A stretch of DNA of 6,328 nt, taken from Chloroflexota bacterium (GTDB lineage Bacteria; Chloroflexota; Limnocylindria; QHBO01). The stretch spans positions 1 through 6,328 of the forward strand of contig JACCWY010000319.1 of the NCBI GenBank assembly GCA_013697395.1. Reading direction: 5' to 3'. Shown piece after piece: positions 4,693 to 6,328 of this stretch. Under the pieces are notes generated by a model. The model did not search any database and was not told where the DNA came from. It worked only from the letters and a program-made list of their open reading frames with translations. A program made the position numbers and the translations under genes. Positions within the stretch are counted from its first letter, which is position 1. Each line of letters opens with the position of its first letter.

Positions 4693-5354
4693 GCGGGCGC
4701 CCACGCCTCCTCGACCTATTCTGCGGCGCCGGCGGTGCTGCGATGGGCTACTCGCGTGCGGGCTTCGATGTGGTGGGCGTTGATATCAATCCGCAGCCGC
4801 GGTACCCGTTCCGATTCATTCGCGGCGACGCGCTTGCATACTTCGCAACGCTTGGCGTTGATTCAGACCTAGAGCTTGACGTGATCCACGCGAGCCCACC
4901 GTGTCAGATCTACAGCATGACGTCGCGGCTTCACAAGACCACCGAGCATCCTGATCTAGTTGGCCCCACGCGCGAGCTGCTTGTCGCTACAGGTCTTCCA
5001 TACGTCATTGAAAACGTCCCCGGTGCGCCGCTGATCCATCCAGTGGTGCTGGAAGGCCAGATGTTCGAGGGGCTACGCACTCAGCGAAAGCGCTGGTTCG
5101 AGACGAACTGGCCGCTAGACGTGCCGTTCCTACGCTCACCACGGCCGGCACCCAACGCGAAGATGGGACGCAAGCCCAAGCCTGGCGAATGGTTCCAGGT
5201 AGTCGGTAACACGGCCGACGCGGATGGAGCACGGAAAGCCATGGGTATCGACTGGATGACGAGAGACGAGCTCTCGCAGGCCATCCCCCCCGCCTACACC
5301 GAACTGATCGGCCACCAGCTAATGCAGCACGTCCAACAGGGCGCCGCCGCGTGA
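4689..5354 (+). CDS. DNA (cytosine-5-)-methyltransferase, compact phage type
   Basis: Transfers methyl from S-adenosylmethionine to cytosine C5. Motifs run in order: motif I LLDLFCGAGGAAMGYSRAGF (residues 7-26), motif II acidic Asp32 in VVGVDINP, motif IV ASPPCQIYS with catalytic Cys72, motif VI YVIENVPGAP with Glu108-Asn109, motif VIII TQRKRWFE (131-138), and the IX/X region with VVGNTADADGARKAMGIDWM and IPPAYTELIGHQL. At 221 residues it is short for the family. The space between motifs VIII and IX leaves only about 60 residues for target recognition, as in other phage versions. All catalytic residues are present, so activity is likely and protection from host restriction is the usual role. 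It is coupled by GTGA overlaps on both sides. No cognate restriction enzyme is obvious nearby. Confidence 0.93.
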   Translation: MSGRPRLLDLFCGAGGAAMGYSRAGFDVVGVDINPQPRYPFRFIRGDALAYFATLGVDSDLELDVIHASPPCQIYSMTSRLHKTTEHPDLVGPTRELLVATGLPYVIENVPGAPLIHPVVLEGQMFEGLRTQRKRWFETNWPLDVPFLRSPRPAPNAKMGRKPKPGEWFQVVGNTADADGARKAMGIDWMTRDELSQAIPPAYTELIGHQLMQHVQQGAAA

Positions 5355-5689
5355 GCGGGCGCGCGTCGCGTTCTAAGGGCTCCAGAGGCGAACTAGAGGT
5401 TGCCAAGGTGTTTCACGCCGCCGGCCTCTTGCAAGCCCGCAGAACGCCTAACAGTGGCGGGCTCTCGTGGCGCGGTGACATCGCTGGCGTCCCGGGGTTC
5501 GTAATCGAGGTAAAGCGCTGCGAAACGCTGGCGGTGCCGGCGTGGCTGCGGCAGGCCTACGCCGATACTCGCGCCGGGGAGGTCCCGATCGTCGCGTTTC
5601 GCCGGTCCGACAACCAGACGGGCGATCCGCTCGGGCGCTGGCACGGGATTGTTCCGCTCGAGGAGCTCGCGCGGCTTATCGCGCCGTGA
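5351..5689 (+). CDS. PD-(D/E)XK nuclease, Holliday-junction-resolvase-like
   Basis: A 112-residue nuclease of the size and layout of phage and archaeal (Hjc-like) resolvases. SRSKGSRGELEVAKVFHAAG carries Glu14. RTPNSGGLSWRGDIAG carries Asp43. FVIEVKRCE carries the Glu53-x-Lys55 pair. Together these are the metal-binding E...D...ExK site. WLRQAYADT and a closing helix PLEELARLIAP complete the fold. Expected work is cutting branched DNA made during phage replication and recombination. GTG overlaps the methyltransferase stop (GTGA), and both genes begin GTGAGCGGGCGC (MSGR). The 3' end overlaps the convergent minus-strand gene by 14 bases. A restriction nuclease is a less likely reading because the family match and size favour a resolvase. 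Confidence 0.87.
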   Translation: MSGRASRSKGSRGELEVAKVFHAAGLLQARRTPNSGGLSWRGDIAGVPGFVIEVKRCETLAVPAWLRQAYADTRAGEVPIVAFRRSDNQTGDPLGRWHGIVPLEELARLIAP

Positions 5690-5876
5690 GCGCGAAGCGG
5701 GTAGAGGCGACTGCTTCCTCGATCGTCACCACGGGGCTTTCCTCCTTCTTAGGTCGGGTTTTGCGACACTCACCGGGCCAGCAGTAGCGGGCTCCGGTGT
5801 GGCGGGAGTAGATCCAGCGGTCGAGCGGAAGGCGTCGGCCGCAGACTCCACACTGGTACTCAGTCGTCTTCGCCAT
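5676..5876 (-). CDS. Zinc-ribbon-like small protein (66 aa), only minus-strand gene
   Basis: Residues 9-37 form a probable zinc-binding unit: YQCGVCGRRLPLDRW (C9, C12), then YSRHTGARYC (H26, C32) and C37. The tail PKKEESPVVTIEEAVAS is charged and probably flexible. The composition looks like a real protein, and the opposite strand offers only a 33-codon GTGA frame (5686-5787). A strong promoter lies directly upstream and puts transcription start at or within a base of the ATG, so the mRNA would be leaderless; no good Shine-Dalgarno is present, in keeping with that. It runs against the operon, converging on the resolvase and diverging from the replication gene. This position is typical of a small regulator, but I do not recognise the family and assign no function. 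Confidence 0.65.
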   Translation of the reverse strand: MAKTTEYQCGVCGRRLPLDRWIYSRHTGARYCWPGECRKTRPKKEESPVVTIEEAVASTRFALTAR

Positions 5877-5883
5877 GTCCGTA

Positions 5884-5912
5884 CCTATATGTCACGTGAC
5901 AACCCATGTCAA
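5884..5912 (-). promoter_or_regulatory. Sigma70-type promoter of the minus-strand zinc-ribbon gene
   Basis: On the minus strand: -35 TTGACA (5912-5907, perfect consensus), a 17-base spacer (5906-5890) and -10 TATAGG (5889-5884). Seven bases after the -10 comes the ATG at 5876, so transcription should begin at or next to the start codon (leaderless). The -35 box overlaps the ATG of the divergent gene at 5906, so polymerase here would compete with expression of that gene. Confidence 0.7.
5890..5901. promoter_or_regulatory. Perfect 12-bp palindrome in the promoter spacer (operator candidate)
   Basis: TGTCACGTGACA is a perfect dyad centred between the -35 and -10 boxes of the minus-strand promoter and immediately before the start of the divergent gene. 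A dimeric repressor bound here would block that promoter. With the core CACGTG it is a typical operator shape. The protein that binds it is not identified in the window. Confidence 0.5.
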
Positions 5913-6328
5913 GGAAGACTAGACCAAAGGCTAGGTGTAAATTGAGCTGGCTACGTCTCGATGATGGCTTCGCGGACCACCCTAAGATCGCCGAACTAAC
6001 GGAGCTTCAGGCGTGGCGGTGGCTCCGCGTGTTGCTCTACTGCGCGCGGCATGAGACCGACGGCAAGGTCACTCGGACCCTGTTGAGAACCCTGGGGATA
6101 ACTGAGCGAATCGAAGACCGGTACCTCGAGCTGGGGCTCCTGGACCGTCAAATAACGAGTGAAATGGAGGAAGGATTCATTTTGATTGTTCGCGACTTCC
6201 TCGAATACAATCCCTCAAGAGTTCAGCGCGAATCTACGCGGGCTCGATGGCGGGAAAGCAAGCGTACAAGCCGAACCGGGCAAAATGTCCACGCGGGAGT
6301 CCGCGGTGGAGTCCACGCAGGACAAGAC
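5906..6328 (+). CDS. Phage replication-initiation / replisome-organiser-like protein (3' partial)
   Basis: The frame is open from ATG 5906 to the window end (141 codons, no stop). An in-frame TGA at 5897 limits the start to ATG 5906 or TTG 5942. Neither has a strong ribosome site. After a basic leader, SWLRLDDGFADHPKIAEL (residues 14-31) matches the opening of phage replication proteins with an N-terminal winged-helix domain. RWLRVLLYCARHETDGKVTR and YLELGLLD continue that domain, which ends in the common block VRDFLEYNPSRVQRESTRAR. A basic linker follows (WRESKRTSRTGQ, then repeated VHAG). Such proteins bind the phage origin and recruit helicase. The C-terminal helicase-loading part lies beyond the window. 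It diverges from the zinc-ribbon gene and shares its control region. The first 36 bases are less GC-rich than the rest. Confidence 0.75.
   Translation, partial: MSRKTRPKARCKLSWLRLDDGFADHPKIAELTELQAWRWLRVLLYCARHETDGKVTRTLLRTLGITERIEDRYLELGLLDRQITSEMEEGFILIVRDFLEYNPSRVQRESTRARWRESKRTSRTGQNVHAGVRGGVHAGQD

Noticed and set aside
4689..5689. Restriction-modification pair (cytosine methyltransferase plus adjacent PD-(D/E)XK nuclease)
   Set aside because: The nuclease is only 112 residues and has the GELE...SWRGDIAG...VIEVKR pattern of Holliday-junction resolvases, so phage recombination is the better reading.
5686..5787. 33-codon plus-strand GTGA-coupled ORF after the resolvase gene
   Set aside because: It has no recognisable features and overlaps the minus-strand zinc-ribbon gene, which has a Cys pattern and a strong promoter.
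1..6328. CRISPR array or classical insertion sequence
   Set aside because: No regularly spaced repeat-spacer pattern, no transposase and no terminal inverted repeats bracketing a gene were seen; the repeats present are coding duplications or the att-like cluster.

Overview
This 6.3 kb window reads as the early or accessory region of a temperate phage or prophage from a high-GC bacterium, probably an actinobacterium or a relative. The base composition is GC-rich and many starts are GTG. Genes are packed with 4-base ATGA, GTGA or TTGA stop/start overlaps. The gene content is typical of phage: integrase, homing-type endonucleases, DNA methyltransferases, a Holliday-junction-resolvase-like nuclease and a replication-initiation protein. 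Host assignment is inference only.

Left (1-1480): the C-terminal 288 residues of a tyrosine recombinase with a full R-K-H-R-H-Y active site, cut by the window start. It overlaps a LAGLIDADG-type endonuclease gene with a C-terminal zinc-finger tail. A ~97-base gap follows. It holds a weak terminator-like hairpin, a sequence on the minus strand that matches the T-arm and 3' acceptor strand of a tRNA, and inverted or repeated GTCCA/TGGAC motifs. Together these look like a candidate phage attachment site (attP).

Centre-left (1481-2693): four small overlapping genes of unknown function. They share duplicated blocks: a 28-residue coiled-coil repeat, an N-terminal block (EALV-TVRE-L) and an ALATP-ETKEA block. 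One member appears frameshifted. The last is a Cys-rich, probably zinc-binding protein.

Centre (2690-4477): an HNH endonuclease lies between a 21-codon ORF and the C-terminal third of an N6-adenine/N4-cytosine methyltransferase that lacks its catalytic motif. This may be a methyltransferase gene whose middle was replaced by the HNH gene. Next comes a glycoside-hydrolase-like TIM-barrel protein (possible lysin) whose last ~67 residues are in another frame.

Right (4474-6328): a 72-residue unknown gene, a compact DNA cytosine-C5 methyltransferase and a PD-(D/E)XK resolvase-like nuclease are translationally coupled. The only minus-strand gene, a 66-residue zinc-ribbon protein, converges on them. 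It has a clear promoter (TTGACA, 17 bp, TATAGG) with a perfect 12-bp palindrome in the spacer and the start codon at the predicted transcription start. This promoter overlaps the start of the divergent plus-strand gene, a replication-initiation/replisome-organiser-like protein that runs off the window. The layout resembles a small regulatory switch in front of the replication genes.
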